A DNA stretch of 64,000 nt from Vibrio cyclitrophicus (lineage in GTDB: Bacteria; Pseudomonadota; Gammaproteobacteria; Enterobacterales; Vibrionaceae), in the NCBI RefSeq assembly GCF_024347435.1, contig NZ_AP025481.1, forward strand, positions 1,178,001-1,242,000, read 5' to 3'. Positions 9,026 to 17,412 of the stretch are shown piece after piece (the first letter of the stretch is position 1; the number at the start of each line of letters is the position of its first letter). A model generated the notes under the pieces. The model saw only the letters and a program-made list of their open reading frames with translations, made no database searches and had not been told where the DNA came from. The translations under genes were made by a program, and so were the position numbers.

Positions 9026-9435
9026 TTAAGACGCCCCACTCATCTCACACACAGAGCCTAGCGCCGGACTTAACACCGCTGCTCGACATCATTTTTATCG
9101 TGATGGTTTTTCTATTGCTTACGGCATCAGTAAAGCTGGAGTCACTGGAAGTTGAACTGCCTAGTTCTGACGTTAAAAACGTTTCTGAAGTCCACAAAGA
9201 CTCGATTAGCGTCAACATTCTAGACCATGAACCCTACTGGGCGATTAACGGCCAAGAGTACATCGACTGGGAAAACTTCAAGATTGCCTTGTTAGAAGAG
9301 ACAGGTTCAACAGATAAAAAGCCGATCATCATTGGCGCGGATAAAGCCGCCAACGTTGAAAACTTAGTGAAGCTGCTTTCATTTCTTCAAGAAAACGGAA
9401 TACCAGCGACTCAATTGCTCACTGACGATGGCTAA
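9022..9435 (+). CDS. exbD: Biopolymer transport protein ExbD
   Basis: Partner of ExbB in the TonB motor. A short cytoplasmic N-terminus is followed by one membrane helix carrying the essential Asp (LTPLLDIIFIVMVFLLL) and a periplasmic domain ending in NVENLVKLLSFLQENGI. The 137-residue length is typical. The start codon overlaps the exbB stop (ATGA). The next gene, hutB, begins 149 bases later, possibly with its own ribosome loading but in the same transcription unit. Confidence 0.95.
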   Translation: MIKTPHSSHTQSLAPDLTPLLDIIFIVMVFLLLTASVKLESLEVELPSSDVKNVSEVHKDSISVNILDHEPYWAINGQEYIDWENFKIALLEETGSTDKKPIIIGADKAANVENLVKLLSFLQENGIPATQLLTDDG

Positions 9436-9584
9436 AACAAGACTCAATTTTCACGAGGTTTGGCTTCTGACCGATAAGACTAAACAATCAGAGCTAAGCC
9501 TCTCTATCGACTCGAACTCACAATGCGAACGGACTGCTCACTGAGTATCTTCGCGATACAAAAAGAAAATATAAAGAACTTATT

Positions 9585-10475
9585 ATGAACAACTTAAACG
9601 TGCTCAATAAATTAAAGACCAACAAGCATTTACTATCAATCGCTGCGATGAGCTTGGCTCTGACCGCGCCAGCAGCAATGGCCAACGATACAGAACAACC
9701 TCGAATCATCAGCGCGGGCAGTGCTGTTACCGAATTAGTTTTAGCGCTGGGTGCTCAAGATCAGTTAGTGGCGATTGATGTAACAAGCCATTTCCCTCAA
9801 GCAGAGAACCTGCCGAAAATTGGTTATCACCGAAACCTGTCAGCAGAAGGCTTGATAGCATTACAGCCAACAACACTGGTTGGCTCAGATGAAATGGGGC
9901 CAGATAACGCAATATCTCAATTGAAATCTGCGGGCGTCGATGTAGAGATCGTCAATACCGAAGCGAATGTTGAAGGGCTATTACAGCGAATAGACCAAAT
10001 CGCCAAGATTACCCATACCGAAGCACACTCACAGAAAGTTAAAGCCGAAGTCAATCAGAAGGTTGCAGCACTGAAAGCAAACCAAGTACCAAGCAACGAA
10101 GCGAAGAAGGTGCTTTTCCTGTTGTTGCATGAAGGTCGCCCTGCGAACGTTGCCGGTGGTGAGACTTCACCAAACGCGATCATTGAATTGGCTGGCGGTG
10201 TTAACCCTGCAGCTCAAAGCCTAACGTCTTACAAGCCATTGTCGATGGAATCTCTGATAGAAATGCAGCCAGATGTCATCTTAGTGAGCGGACGTAGCTA
10301 CCAGAAAATTGGCGGCGCTGATGCCATTCTTAAATCGTTACCTATGCTAGCGGCGACGCCAGCAGGCATGAACAAGCAAATTATTACTGTGAAGGGCAGC
10401 GCTTTAGTTGGAGGGCTTGGCCTTGAAAGCCTTTCTGAAGCGAAGCGATTAAACGCACTTATCTATCCGTTATAA
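9585..10475 (+). CDS. hutB: Heme ABC transporter, periplasmic heme-binding protein HutB
   Basis: Captures heme in the periplasm and delivers it to the HutC/HutD importer. The N-terminal signal peptide ends near APAAMA. The TroA-like fold is visible in PRIISAGSAVTELVLALGAQD, VAIDVTSHFP, PKIGYHRNLSAEGLIALQP and GGETSPNAIIELAGGVN. The 296-residue length fits the heme-binding class of cluster A-8 binding proteins. It is followed by hutC and hutD in the V. cholerae order. Confidence 0.93.
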   Translation: MNNLNVLNKLKTNKHLLSIAAMSLALTAPAAMANDTEQPRIISAGSAVTELVLALGAQDQLVAIDVTSHFPQAENLPKIGYHRNLSAEGLIALQPTTLVGSDEMGPDNAISQLKSAGVDVEIVNTEANVEGLLQRIDQIAKITHTEAHSQKVKAEVNQKVAALKANQVPSNEAKKVLFLLLHEGRPANVAGGETSPNAIIELAGGVNPAAQSLTSYKPLSMESLIEMQPDVILVSGRSYQKIGGADAILKSLPMLAATPAGMNKQIITVKGSALVGGLGLESLSEAKRLNALIYPL

Positions 10476-10600
10476 CTTATCTACCCGCTATAACTAGACT
10501 ACCCTATTTCTACTGTTGCTTGCTTAATGCTCATCACCGTCTCGCTTTTTGCGAAGTCGGTGATCAGTATTGAAGCTAGTGATAGACATTGAGGCCCTTT

Positions 10601-11638
10601 ATGTTGCTACGATCCGTCCCACTGAAAACATCGATGTTAGGCCTAGGAACTGCCTTAGTCTTCGTCGCGCTGTACTCGATCACTGTTGGGCCAATGAACA
10701 TTAGCTTGGCTGACAGCGCAGCCAGCCTGCTCCAACTAAACAATGACTTAGCACCTCACATCAATTTGGTGATTCAAGAAATTCGCTTACCCAGAACGAT
10801 ATTGTGCATGCTAATCGGCGCAATACTCGCTTTATGTGGCGCAGTCATGCAGGGCTTATTTCGAAACCCGCTTGCCGAGCCTGGAATCATTGGCGTGTCA
10901 GCCGGATCTGCATTGGGTGCCGCATTAGCTATTGTCCTTTTTTCAAAAATTTCCGTCCAATACCCAGCATTTATGAATTTTGCTGCGGTCCCTGTCTTCG
11001 CCTTTCTTGGTGGCGCATTAACTACGCTATTGGTGTATAAGCTGGGTACAGGCAAATTTGGCACTTCAGTCACCATCATGCTGTTAGCGGGTGTAGCGAT
11101 CAGTGCACTATCTGGCGCAGGTATTGGCTTTTTGAATTTCATTGCTGATGACCAAATGCTGCGTGATCTTTCATTATGGTCAATGGGTTCATTAGCGGGT
11201 GCTAAGTGGTCTGGCATTTTACTTGCTGCTGTCACGCTCGTTGGATTGTTTATTATTTTCTACCGCCAAGCGATGTCACTGAACGCCCTGCTCTTAGGTG
11301 AGTCAGAAGCGCAACACCTTGGTATCCCAGTACAAAAACTTAAACGAAAGTTGATTCTACTGACCGCCGCAGGCGTAGGAATCACGGTTAGTTTGTCTGG
11401 GATGATCGGTTTTATCGGGCTTGTGATCCCTCATTTAGGTCGCATGTTAGCGGGCCCGGATCATCGAGTTCTACTTCCCTTATCTGCCGTTTTAGGTGCA
11501 TTGCTGTTAACCGCCGCAGACATGTTCTCACGCGTGATACTTGCTCCAGCAGAGCTACCTGTAGGTATTGTCACCGCAATAATCGGCGCACCGTTCTTCC
11601 TGTACCTACTATTTCAACAGAAAGGGAGAATCCTTTAA
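10601..11638 (+). CDS. hutC: Heme ABC transporter permease HutC
   Basis: An inner-membrane FecCD-type permease with about ten hydrophobic segments. The family blocks are LCGAVMQGLFRNPLAEPGIIG (near residues 75-95), SGMIGFIGLVIPHLGRML and the terminal ELPVGIVTAIIGAPFFLYLL. The start chosen is ATG at 10601, which has TGAGG seven bases upstream; the in-frame TTG at 10589 lies on that ribosome site. The stop overlaps the hutD start as TAATG, indicating coupled translation. Confidence 0.93.
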   Translation: MLLRSVPLKTSMLGLGTALVFVALYSITVGPMNISLADSAASLLQLNNDLAPHINLVIQEIRLPRTILCMLIGAILALCGAVMQGLFRNPLAEPGIIGVSAGSALGAALAIVLFSKISVQYPAFMNFAAVPVFAFLGGALTTLLVYKLGTGKFGTSVTIMLLAGVAISALSGAGIGFLNFIADDQMLRDLSLWSMGSLAGAKWSGILLAAVTLVGLFIIFYRQAMSLNALLLGESEAQHLGIPVQKLKRKLILLTAAGVGITVSLSGMIGFIGLVIPHLGRMLAGPDHRVLLPLSAVLGALLLTAADMFSRVILAPAELPVGIVTAIIGAPFFLYLLFQQKGRIL

Positions 11639-12420
11639 TGTTTCCTTCAGCGTTAAAAGCGACCGATATCGAAGTGAAGTTCGGCAATAAAGTGATATTA
11701 GATGGCGTTTCTATTGAGGTTGAAGCGGGAAAGGTAACCACACTGCTTGGGCCAAATGGCGCGGGTAAAAGCACACTACTCAAAGCCTTGTGCCAAGAAA
11801 TATCAAGCAACGGTGATATCCAATATTTTGGACACACTAAAGACAAGTGGCCTTCTCATAAGCTTGCAAAGCATCTGGCTATGCTTCCTCAACACAGTAC
11901 GTTAACCTTCCCCTTCCTAGCACATGAAGTTGTTGAACTTGGTGGAATCCCTCTGCAAGAATCCCACAAAAACCTCAAAAGCATTGCTAGCAAAAAAATG
12001 GATGTTGCCGATGTGACTCACTTAAGTGAAAGGCTCTACCCTTCTCTATCTGGCGGTGAAAAACAACGAGTTCACTTGGCTCGAGTGTTAACTCAGCTTC
12101 ACTATTCTGGTGATCAATGCATATTAATGCTGGATGAGCCTACGTCTGCACTGGATCTCGCCCACCAGCACAACACCTTAAAGATCGCGAGAGAGTTAGC
12201 CGACAATCACAATGCTGCTGTTATCGTCGTGCTACATGATCTTAACTTAGCCGCACAATACTCAGATAGATTGGTAGTCTTAAAAAACGGGAACTTGATT
12301 TGCGATGGTAGTCCTTGGGAGGCACTTAGACCTTCGATGATTGAGGATGTATATGGCTATAAGAGTATCGTAGAAAAGCACCCAACCATGAGTTTTCCTC
12401 AAGTTCACCCCGCTCAATAA
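11638..12420 (+). CDS. hutD: Heme ABC transporter ATP-binding protein HutD (HmuV family)
   Basis: The ATPase that drives heme import through HutC. Walker A is GPNGAGKS at residues 38-45, the ABC signature is LSGGEKQR, Walker B is CILMLDEPTSALD, and the switch His is in VVLHDLNLAAQYSD. The 260-residue length and the HmuV-like insertion before the signature fit the heme subfamily. It is the last gene of the operon and is followed by a terminator. Confidence 0.94.
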   Translation: MFPSALKATDIEVKFGNKVILDGVSIEVEAGKVTTLLGPNGAGKSTLLKALCQEISSNGDIQYFGHTKDKWPSHKLAKHLAMLPQHSTLTFPFLAHEVVELGGIPLQESHKNLKSIASKKMDVADVTHLSERLYPSLSGGEKQRVHLARVLTQLHYSGDQCILMLDEPTSALDLAHQHNTLKIARELADNHNAAVIVVLHDLNLAAQYSDRLVVLKNGNLICDGSPWEALRPSMIEDVYGYKSIVEKHPTMSFPQVHPAQ

Positions 12421-12479
12421 GCTCGGTTTAAGGCCTACTCATTTCAAGCATTCGTTCTTAATAACAACTAAGTCATACT

Positions 12480-12509
12480 AAGCCTCGATTTTTTCGAGGC
12501 TTTTTTATT
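12480..12509 (+). terminator. Rho-independent terminator of the tonB-hutD operon
   Basis: The stem AAGCCTCGA/TCGAGGCTT has an all-T loop and is followed by a T-run on the plus strand, 60 bases past hutD. Confidence 0.9.
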
Positions 12510-12749
12510 GGCTCATAGCCTCTCTCGCGTCTCAAACTCAACTTTATTAGCAACCATAGCAATAAAGTCCAAACGTCTCATCCTAAGCGTTTGAGGCTCT
12601 AAATATGAACCATAGCCGTTGGTGGTACGGAGATTTGACCATTATTAGTAAAGGCATGGAAAACGTAAGCATATAAAAAGAAAAGAAATAAACGCTATCA
12701 AGACGGAAGTAAACCGACGAAAACAAGACCAATACATTAGAGGAGAGTA

Positions 12750-12812
12750 ATGAAAAGTGAAATTACAGCCATAAAAAAAGCCCCCTCAGGAGCTTTTTTT
12801 ATGGCGTGTTGA
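12750..12812 (+). CDS. Possible 20-residue peptide overlapping a terminator
   Basis: An ATG at 12750 with AGGAGAG directly upstream opens a 20-codon frame reading MKSEITAIKKAPSGAFFMAC. The frame ends one base before the stop of the convergent TetR gene, and the TetR terminator hairpin lies inside it. The good ribosome site is the only evidence for expression. The rest of the 392-base gap (12421-12812) holds the hutD terminator and no other recognised feature. Confidence 0.25.
   Translation: MKSEITAIKKAPSGAFFMAC
12771..12804 (-). terminator. Rho-independent terminator of the TetR gene
   Basis: On the minus strand the stem AGCTCC/GGGGGCT has a three-base loop and is followed by seven T residues. 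It lies just past the TetR stop. Confidence 0.8.
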
Positions 12813-13274
12813 TTATTGGCTCATACGAATTAATGACTTGCCAATCAACCACTCTAGTTCTTTACCGCTAGTCTCACCAAACTGAGTTTCCGTCAGTTTG
12901 TATAGACGATCAATACCGTTTGCAGCAAATTCGTGCGCGCTTTCAGCTGTAACGATATGATGGAAAAGTAGACGTAAGATAGCCAGGAATTCAGCGTCTT
13001 CAAGTGCGCTAACCCAGCTAGCCGAAAATGCGTCAAGACCATTTTCAAAGTCAATGTGTTCCATGAACATCTTAAAAATACGACCGTCTAGTGCAGCTGT
13101 AAAGTCAGTTTTCTTTGGAAAATGGTGGCTTATACCTGTACGAGAAACGCCCGTTTGCTGACTCAACGTCGTGTATGACATCTTGTCGTAACCCAACCTT
13201 AGCAACTGGTCTACAACGGCATCCATGATCTTCTGGATAGTGATTTCTGTATCTTCTTTACTACGCTTTGGCAT
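12813..13274 (-). CDS. TetR-family transcriptional regulator, short
   Basis: A DNA-binding repressor-type protein. The N-terminal helix-turn-helix (about residues 12-56) is clear: QKIMDAVVDQLLRLGYDKMSY, then TTLSQQTGVSRTGISHHFPKK. The C-terminal part is only about 95 residues, so the 153-residue protein is shorter than the usual 190-220 of TetR proteins; the ligand pocket may be reduced. V. cholerae also has a TetR gene just beyond hutD. Its targets are unknown. The 531-base upstream gap contains inverted GAATAAT/ATTATTC motifs that could be its operator. Confidence 0.85.
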   Translation of the reverse strand: MPKRSKEDTEITIQKIMDAVVDQLLRLGYDKMSYTTLSQQTGVSRTGISHHFPKKTDFTAALDGRIFKMFMEHIDFENGLDAFSASWVSALEDAEFLAILRLLFHHIVTAESAHEFAANGIDRLYKLTETQFGETSGKELEWLIGKSLIRMSQ

Positions 13275-13407
13275 ATTCAGGCTCTTCTCTTTGTAAATCC
13301 ATCTAACTCAATCAAATGAAGTCAGAATGCAAATCGTTATCAGCATTATGTGAGCAAGGTATTTTTTCGCAAGTATTTATAACTAATTTCACACAAATAC
13401 TATGTAC

Positions 13408-13464
13408 GAATAATTCTACAGTGACGCCTCTCTGGACGCTTTGTCTAATTATTCTTCGAATAAT
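13408..13464. promoter_or_regulatory. Repeated GAATAAT motifs, possible operator
   Basis: GAATAATTC occurs at 13408-13416, and a perfect inverted repeat ATTATTC-TTC-GAATAAT lies at 13448-13464, upstream of the TetR gene. The rest of the gap (13275-13805) is AT-rich with nothing else recognised. Confidence 0.3.
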
Positions 13465-13805
13465 CACCTTACGATCCTAAGTCTGCAATTTTAAATAACT
13501 ACTTAGAATATGAAATACCCAACGAAAAATTCATTGTATAAATACCTATCAAGCGATAGATAGTCTTATAAAATCATTCCTGGTGCAACTAAGTGAATGA
13601 TATTCTGACAAATTAATAACATTAATCTTCGACAAAACATGATGGAGATCACATACATATTTTGCGTCGCGAATGTTGATATTCATTTCACCTCTAAACA
13701 AACAACATAGCATACCAGTATAAATTAGTTCAAAGATTTTAATTTTTGTAGATACCGTTCAAATTGCTCGTTAGAATAACCTCAGACTTTGTAAGAGGAT
13801 TATTT

Positions 13806-14105
13806 ATGAGCCAAGATAACGGTAACAATGATGTATGCGAAGCTTGCGGTTGTGCAGGTGAAATCGGCTTTATCATTAAAGAAGGCGACGAAGTTGCTGA
13901 AGTAAAGGTTTACGGTAGCTCTAAAGCCCTTATTGAAGCTGAGTTTGCTAAGTACGTTGAGTTAGCAAAACAAGTGTCTAGCAATGTTGAGTTTGAAGCG
14001 TCAGAGATGACAGAAGATAGCACTGAATTGCAAGCGCGCTTTAAATTTGAAGTCAGCGCTGAAAAAATTATTTTTGAACTTAAAACTCGCTCTTTAGCGC
14101 GTTAA
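13806..14105 (+). CDS. YfcZ/YiiS family protein (DUF406)
   Basis: A 99-residue cytoplasmic protein of the DUF406 family, whose E. coli members are YfcZ and YiiS; function unknown. It has a CEACGCAGEIGFIIKEGDE segment with three closely spaced Cys residues near the N-terminus and an acidic alpha/beta body. The start chosen is ATG at 13806, preceded by AAGAGG at good spacing; an in-frame start 14 codons earlier lacks a ribosome site. It is the only gene of its unit and is followed by a terminator shared with the convergent gene. Confidence 0.8.
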   Translation: MSQDNGNNDVCEACGCAGEIGFIIKEGDEVAEVKVYGSSKALIEAEFAKYVELAKQVSSNVEFEASEMTEDSTELQARFKFEVSAEKIIFELKTRSLAR

Positions 14106-14131
14106 TATAAGCATCAATATTCATACAAATA

Positions 14132-14163
14132 AAAAGGCGAGCTTACTGCTCGTCTTTTTTTAT
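14132..14163 (+). terminator. Terminator overlapping the end of the convergent gene
   Basis: The stem GGCGAGC/GCTCGTC is followed by a T-run on the plus strand. The last codons of the convergent DUF1496 gene lie inside the stem. Confidence 0.85.
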
Positions 14164-14445
14164 CATTTCAACCCAACCAAGTGCCCCATTAGTTTCAAAA
14201 TCATTTTCCGCTGTACATTTAATCACCACTCCTGAAACCTCAACGACAGCACCTATGCTATAAGCCTTATCATTGTAATAACAAACTCGTTGCTGTGAAC
14301 TACTCTGAGTGACGACCACAGCTGCTTTTGCGGGCGTTGATATTATTTTATTAGCATTCGCTGATATTGAACAACACATAGAAGTTAGAAGCATAAAAGC
14401 CTGTAAAGTTTGACGCTTTGTTCCAACCCAAAATTTACCTATCAT
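14143..14445 (-). CDS. DUF1496 (YnjH-like) secreted protein
   Basis: A 100-residue protein with an N-terminal signal peptide (cleavage expected near SISANA). It has a mature domain with VCYYNDKAYSIGAVVEVSGVVIKC, the short two-Cys pattern of the DUF1496/YnjH family. The two Cys residues probably form a disulphide in the periplasm. The function is not known. Its last codons (KKDEQ) form one arm of the terminator of the convergent YfcZ-like gene. Confidence 0.75.
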   Translation of the reverse strand: MIGKFWVGTKRQTLQAFMLLTSMCCSISANANKIISTPAKAAVVVTQSSSQQRVCYYNDKAYSIGAVVEVSGVVIKCTAENDFETNGALGWVEMIKKDEQ

Positions 14446-14549
14446 TGTCGTTCTATTCCTTTTTTACCTACCAATAAATGAGTAAAACACTAGGCGAGAA
14501 TAATTTTTTCATTATAGTGTTATCGTTTATCGTAATAAAGAAGCTTGTT

Positions 14550-15149
14550 ATGATCCGAATAATTGCACTTATTATTGGTTATTTAACCATAACAAATGTG
14601 GCAGCAGAACCCCTCGATCAGTATCAAATATTGAACCATTTGGATAATTACGGAAACTTATATTTACGTAATAAGCCGTACACATCACTTCCTAGCGGCC
14701 TGATTGTTGATGGTAATCTAAATATAGAGAACACCGCAATTACCCGTTTACCGAAAGGTTTAGAAGTGAACGGCAGTCTTAAAGCGTCTAACAGCCAACT
14801 GACAAGAGTTCCTACAGGCATTAAGATAAAGGGCTACGCCGACTTGATTGGCAGCCAAATCACCAGTTGGCCAAGAGGTGTGCGCGTCGGTGGATTTATT
14901 AATCTCACAGATACTCCACTACAGAGGCTTCCAAATGGCTTTAGAGTAAAAGGTGACTTAAGCGTCATTCGAACTCCTTTGACGGAACTTCCAAACGGTA
15001 TCGTCATTGACGGTGATTTGTATATTGGCGGCTCTGCCATTACCGAGTTTCCAGACACCATGACGGTCAAAGGCAATATCTATCTAGGTGGTAACGCCGT
15101 GACGACATGGCCAACCAATTTAGAACTCGGCGGTGCTGTTGCTCGCTAG
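14550..15149 (+). CDS. Secreted repeat protein with seven 20-residue LP.G-type repeats
   Basis: A secreted protein of unknown function. From the ATG at 14550 (AAAGAAG upstream at good spacing) it has a signal peptide ending near TNVAAE. About seven consecutive 20-residue repeats of the form LP.G..V.G.L.I..T.IT. follow. Examples are LPSGLIVDGNLNIENTAITR and LPKGLEVNGSLKASNSQLTR, and later copies begin VPTG, WPRG, LPNG, LPNG, FPDT and WPTN. The regular period predicts a beta-solenoid or leucine-rich-repeat-like rod. Repeats fill nearly the whole mature protein. The earlier in-frame ATG at 14478 has no ribosome site and would bury the signal peptide. Confidence 0.75.
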   Translation: MIRIIALIIGYLTITNVAAEPLDQYQILNHLDNYGNLYLRNKPYTSLPSGLIVDGNLNIENTAITRLPKGLEVNGSLKASNSQLTRVPTGIKIKGYADLIGSQITSWPRGVRVGGFINLTDTPLQRLPNGFRVKGDLSVIRTPLTELPNGIVIDGDLYIGGSAITEFPDTMTVKGNIYLGGNAVTTWPTNLELGGAVAR

Positions 15150-15202
15150 TTTAGACGAAGTTCGTTTTTTGTTCTTATGGGCAATAAAAGACCAAAACCA
15201 GA

Positions 15203-15234
15203 CACAAAAAAGGAGCCCAAGGCTCCTTTTTTTA
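15203..15234 (+). terminator. Rho-independent terminator
   Basis: The stem AAAAAGGAGCC/GGCTCCTTTTT has a three-base loop and a T-run. It ends the repeat-protein gene and, because A-runs flank both sides, could also serve the convergent gene at 15312. Confidence 0.9.
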
Positions 15235-15311
15235 ATTCATTCACTTGTTAGTTAGCTAATGCGCTCGTTCGCCTAATCATCATAAGCAAACTAGCCATAA
15301 GTGAACGCGAA

Positions 15312-16418
15312 CTAACCAATGTTCTTCACAGGGTTCGCATAGCTATCAATCAAGTACTGACGAGCACCTTGTGGCAAGATCGATAACTTTTCTTCAAACT
15401 CTTTTTTAACCGAATCTGTAATTGAGTCATCTTCTTTTTCGGCTGCTAATAAGTTTACTGGGAACAGTTTGTAGTTATCGTGTATTTGACGATCGATTTC
15501 TTCGGCAAGCGCTTCAGGCGTATCAAAGTCTTGGTCAATAACCTGACCAAAACCAACGTGCACGCGCCCTTTGTTACCGATAATGCCTTGAATGATACTT
15601 TCGATATCTTCAAATTCACCCTTTTCATAACTGCCGTTTACGTCTTTCTCAAAAAGTTCTATCGCTTTCGCGGTGTCACACGGATCGTTTTCGTATGAAA
15701 TAGCAACAGGCACGATCTTCAACGACTTCACATATTCAGGGAATGCGATTTTTTGCTTACGTCCTTCTACGTGGAACATTTTTAGAATTGCTGGCTCAGT
15801 GAAATCATTACCATCTTTAGCTCGGCCTTCTTTTTGAGCGATCCAGATAGAGTTACCCGTTTCTAAAGAGTGCTTAATGTAAGAAGAAAGCTGGCTTAAC
15901 GCTTTCATCATTTCACGCGGCCCTTTCAGAGAACGTTTTACGATGAAGCTCTTGTTTAGACGCATCAATTCAGTCGCACATGGCTTCTTCAATAGGTTGT
16001 CACCAATAGCAATACGACAAGTCTGATGGTTCTTTTGATGCAAAGCGTAATTAACTAGCGCAGGATCCATAGCAATGTCACGATGGTTTGATACAAACAG
16101 GTAAGCTTGATCAGTATCCAATGACTCTAAGCCAGTGTATGTCACACCATTGGTGGTTTTAGCTAGCGTGTCACGTAAGTATTTTTTCACTTCAATCTGA
16201 ATGGATTCGACGCTAGTCAGCTTGCTCCACTTCATTTTTAAGTAAACGCGTAGAATTGGACTCATTAACGTTTTGAACCAAGACGCATGGTTTGAAAAAC
16301 GGTAGTGCAAAATCGCACTGATAAATTCTTCATCATTAATAAGACGGTTTAGTGCCGCAGGAATTTCATCATCGCCGTAAGGACGAATATCAACATATGG
16401 ATCGCTTGGAGAGGTCAT
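15312..16418 (-). CDS. Glycerolipid acyltransferase-like protein (PlsC/PlsB superfamily)
   Basis: A predicted acyltransferase transferring fatty acyl groups to a glycerol-phosphate or related acceptor at the membrane. The catalytic block appears as NHRDIAMD at residues 111-118, followed by KEGRAKDGND near 196-205 in place of the usual PEGTR block. The His-to-Asp spacing is HX5D rather than the standard HX4D, although His-Arg-Asp lies inside it. Length 368 residues; only weak hydrophobicity near residues 45-62. It stands alone, so the substrate cannot be inferred. Confidence 0.75.
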   Translation of the reverse strand: MTSPSDPYVDIRPYGDDEIPAALNRLINDEEFISAILHYRFSNHASWFKTLMSPILRVYLKMKWSKLTSVESIQIEVKKYLRDTLAKTTNGVTYTGLESLDTDQAYLFVSNHRDIAMDPALVNYALHQKNHQTCRIAIGDNLLKKPCATELMRLNKSFIVKRSLKGPREMMKALSQLSSYIKHSLETGNSIWIAQKEGRAKDGNDFTEPAILKMFHVEGRKQKIAFPEYVKSLKIVPVAISYENDPCDTAKAIELFEKDVNGSYEKGEFEDIESIIQGIIGNKGRVHVGFGQVIDQDFDTPEALAEEIDRQIHDNYKLFPVNLLAAEKEDDSITDSVKKEFEEKLSILPQGARQYLIDSYANPVKNIG

Positions 16419-16593
16419 TTTTTAATTCATATAATAAAAAGCTGGCTCATTCTACGCGTTGTTTTGACTTCTCGCAGCTACAGAGCCCATACTTTTGACA
16501 AGGTCAGACCAGAAACATTGAAAATCCCCTGTTATTGTTGGCATTCTTACAGATTAACGGTAATCTTGACGCCCCAAAATTAAGGTACTATCT

Positions 16594-17220
16594 ATGAACT
16601 TCGCTATTGAATATACATCGGCTTACTTTTCACACTTGGTGATCACACCACGCAAGAAAGTACTTAAACATAGCCTTGTATCGGTTCAAAGTGGCTTGGT
16701 TTTGATAAAGCTAGGTAAACAAGAGTATGCCGTTGAGCCAGGTCAAAGTATCTGGATTCCCTATGACTGCTTAACGTCACTGACCTACTTTCCAAATACC
16801 CAAATTAATCGTGTCGATTTTTCTGTGCGTTTAACGGATTCTTTCCCAAGACAAGCGGGTTACATCACTCAAGCGAACCTGTCTTCGGCGCTATTAGAAA
16901 AACTAGAGATAACCAAAGCTCGCGCTTCAAATGCTAATAATACCGAGCAAGCATTCAAAGATATGCTTTCTGTGCTTAAACAAGAAGTGTTAGCGTTCAA
17001 ACCATTACTTTGCGAAAGCGCCCTGTCTCAGCGATTCAATCAATGGAATATTGATGACTCTAACCTGCCACAAGAACACACCTTGGTGATGGTAATGAGG
17101 GAAGCAAAGAAACGCATGCAATCAGGTCAAAAGCGTGCGTTGGTGATTGATGACTTGTTCTCAGGTAAGGAAGAGGAGTTTGAGCAACTGTGTATGCTAG
17201 TGTTCGGTGAAGAACTCTAG
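16594..17220 (+). CDS. AraC-like cupin domain protein lacking a clear helix-turn-helix
   Basis: The first 90 residues resemble the sensor domain of AraC-family regulators: SVQSGLVLIKLGKQEYAVEPGQSIWIP is the usual cupin barrel with a G..I.IP turn. The remaining 115 residues are helical and charged. They do not show the two AraC helix-turn-helix motifs or the conserved closing segment, and at 208 residues the protein is shorter than a full AraC regulator. It may bind a ligand and partner another protein, or be a degenerate regulator. It ends before a strong terminator and has no co-directional neighbour. Confidence 0.6.
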   Translation: MNFAIEYTSAYFSHLVITPRKKVLKHSLVSVQSGLVLIKLGKQEYAVEPGQSIWIPYDCLTSLTYFPNTQINRVDFSVRLTDSFPRQAGYITQANLSSALLEKLEITKARASNANNTEQAFKDMLSVLKQEVLAFKPLLCESALSQRFNQWNIDDSNLPQEHTLVMVMREAKKRMQSGQKRALVIDDLFSGKEEEFEQLCMLVFGEEL

Positions 17221-17314
17221 ACAAAAGAGTCCGGTCCCCGTTCTTTACTCACTAAATTCAGACGTAAACCAGTCTATGAGCTAACTATTAAACCAAGCCA
17301 AAAACACTAGATAC

Positions 17315-17354
17315 TAAAAAGCCGCAAAAACTCAGTTTTTGCGGCTTTTTTAAT
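17315..17354 (+). terminator. Rho-independent terminator
   Basis: A 15-bp stem (AAAAAGCCGC, then five A residues, with its complement) has a T-run on both strands. It can serve both the AraC-like gene and the convergent gene at 17413. Confidence 0.92.
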
Positions 17355-17412
17355 TCTTAACATTTCAACTTTGAATTCTTCGCATCTCAACATCGACTAA
17401 TGGCCTTTCGGT

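Noticed and set aside
10774..11235. Long reverse-strand open frame inside hutC
   Set aside because: It is a shadow of a clear permease gene with full family motifs and has no ribosome site or homology.
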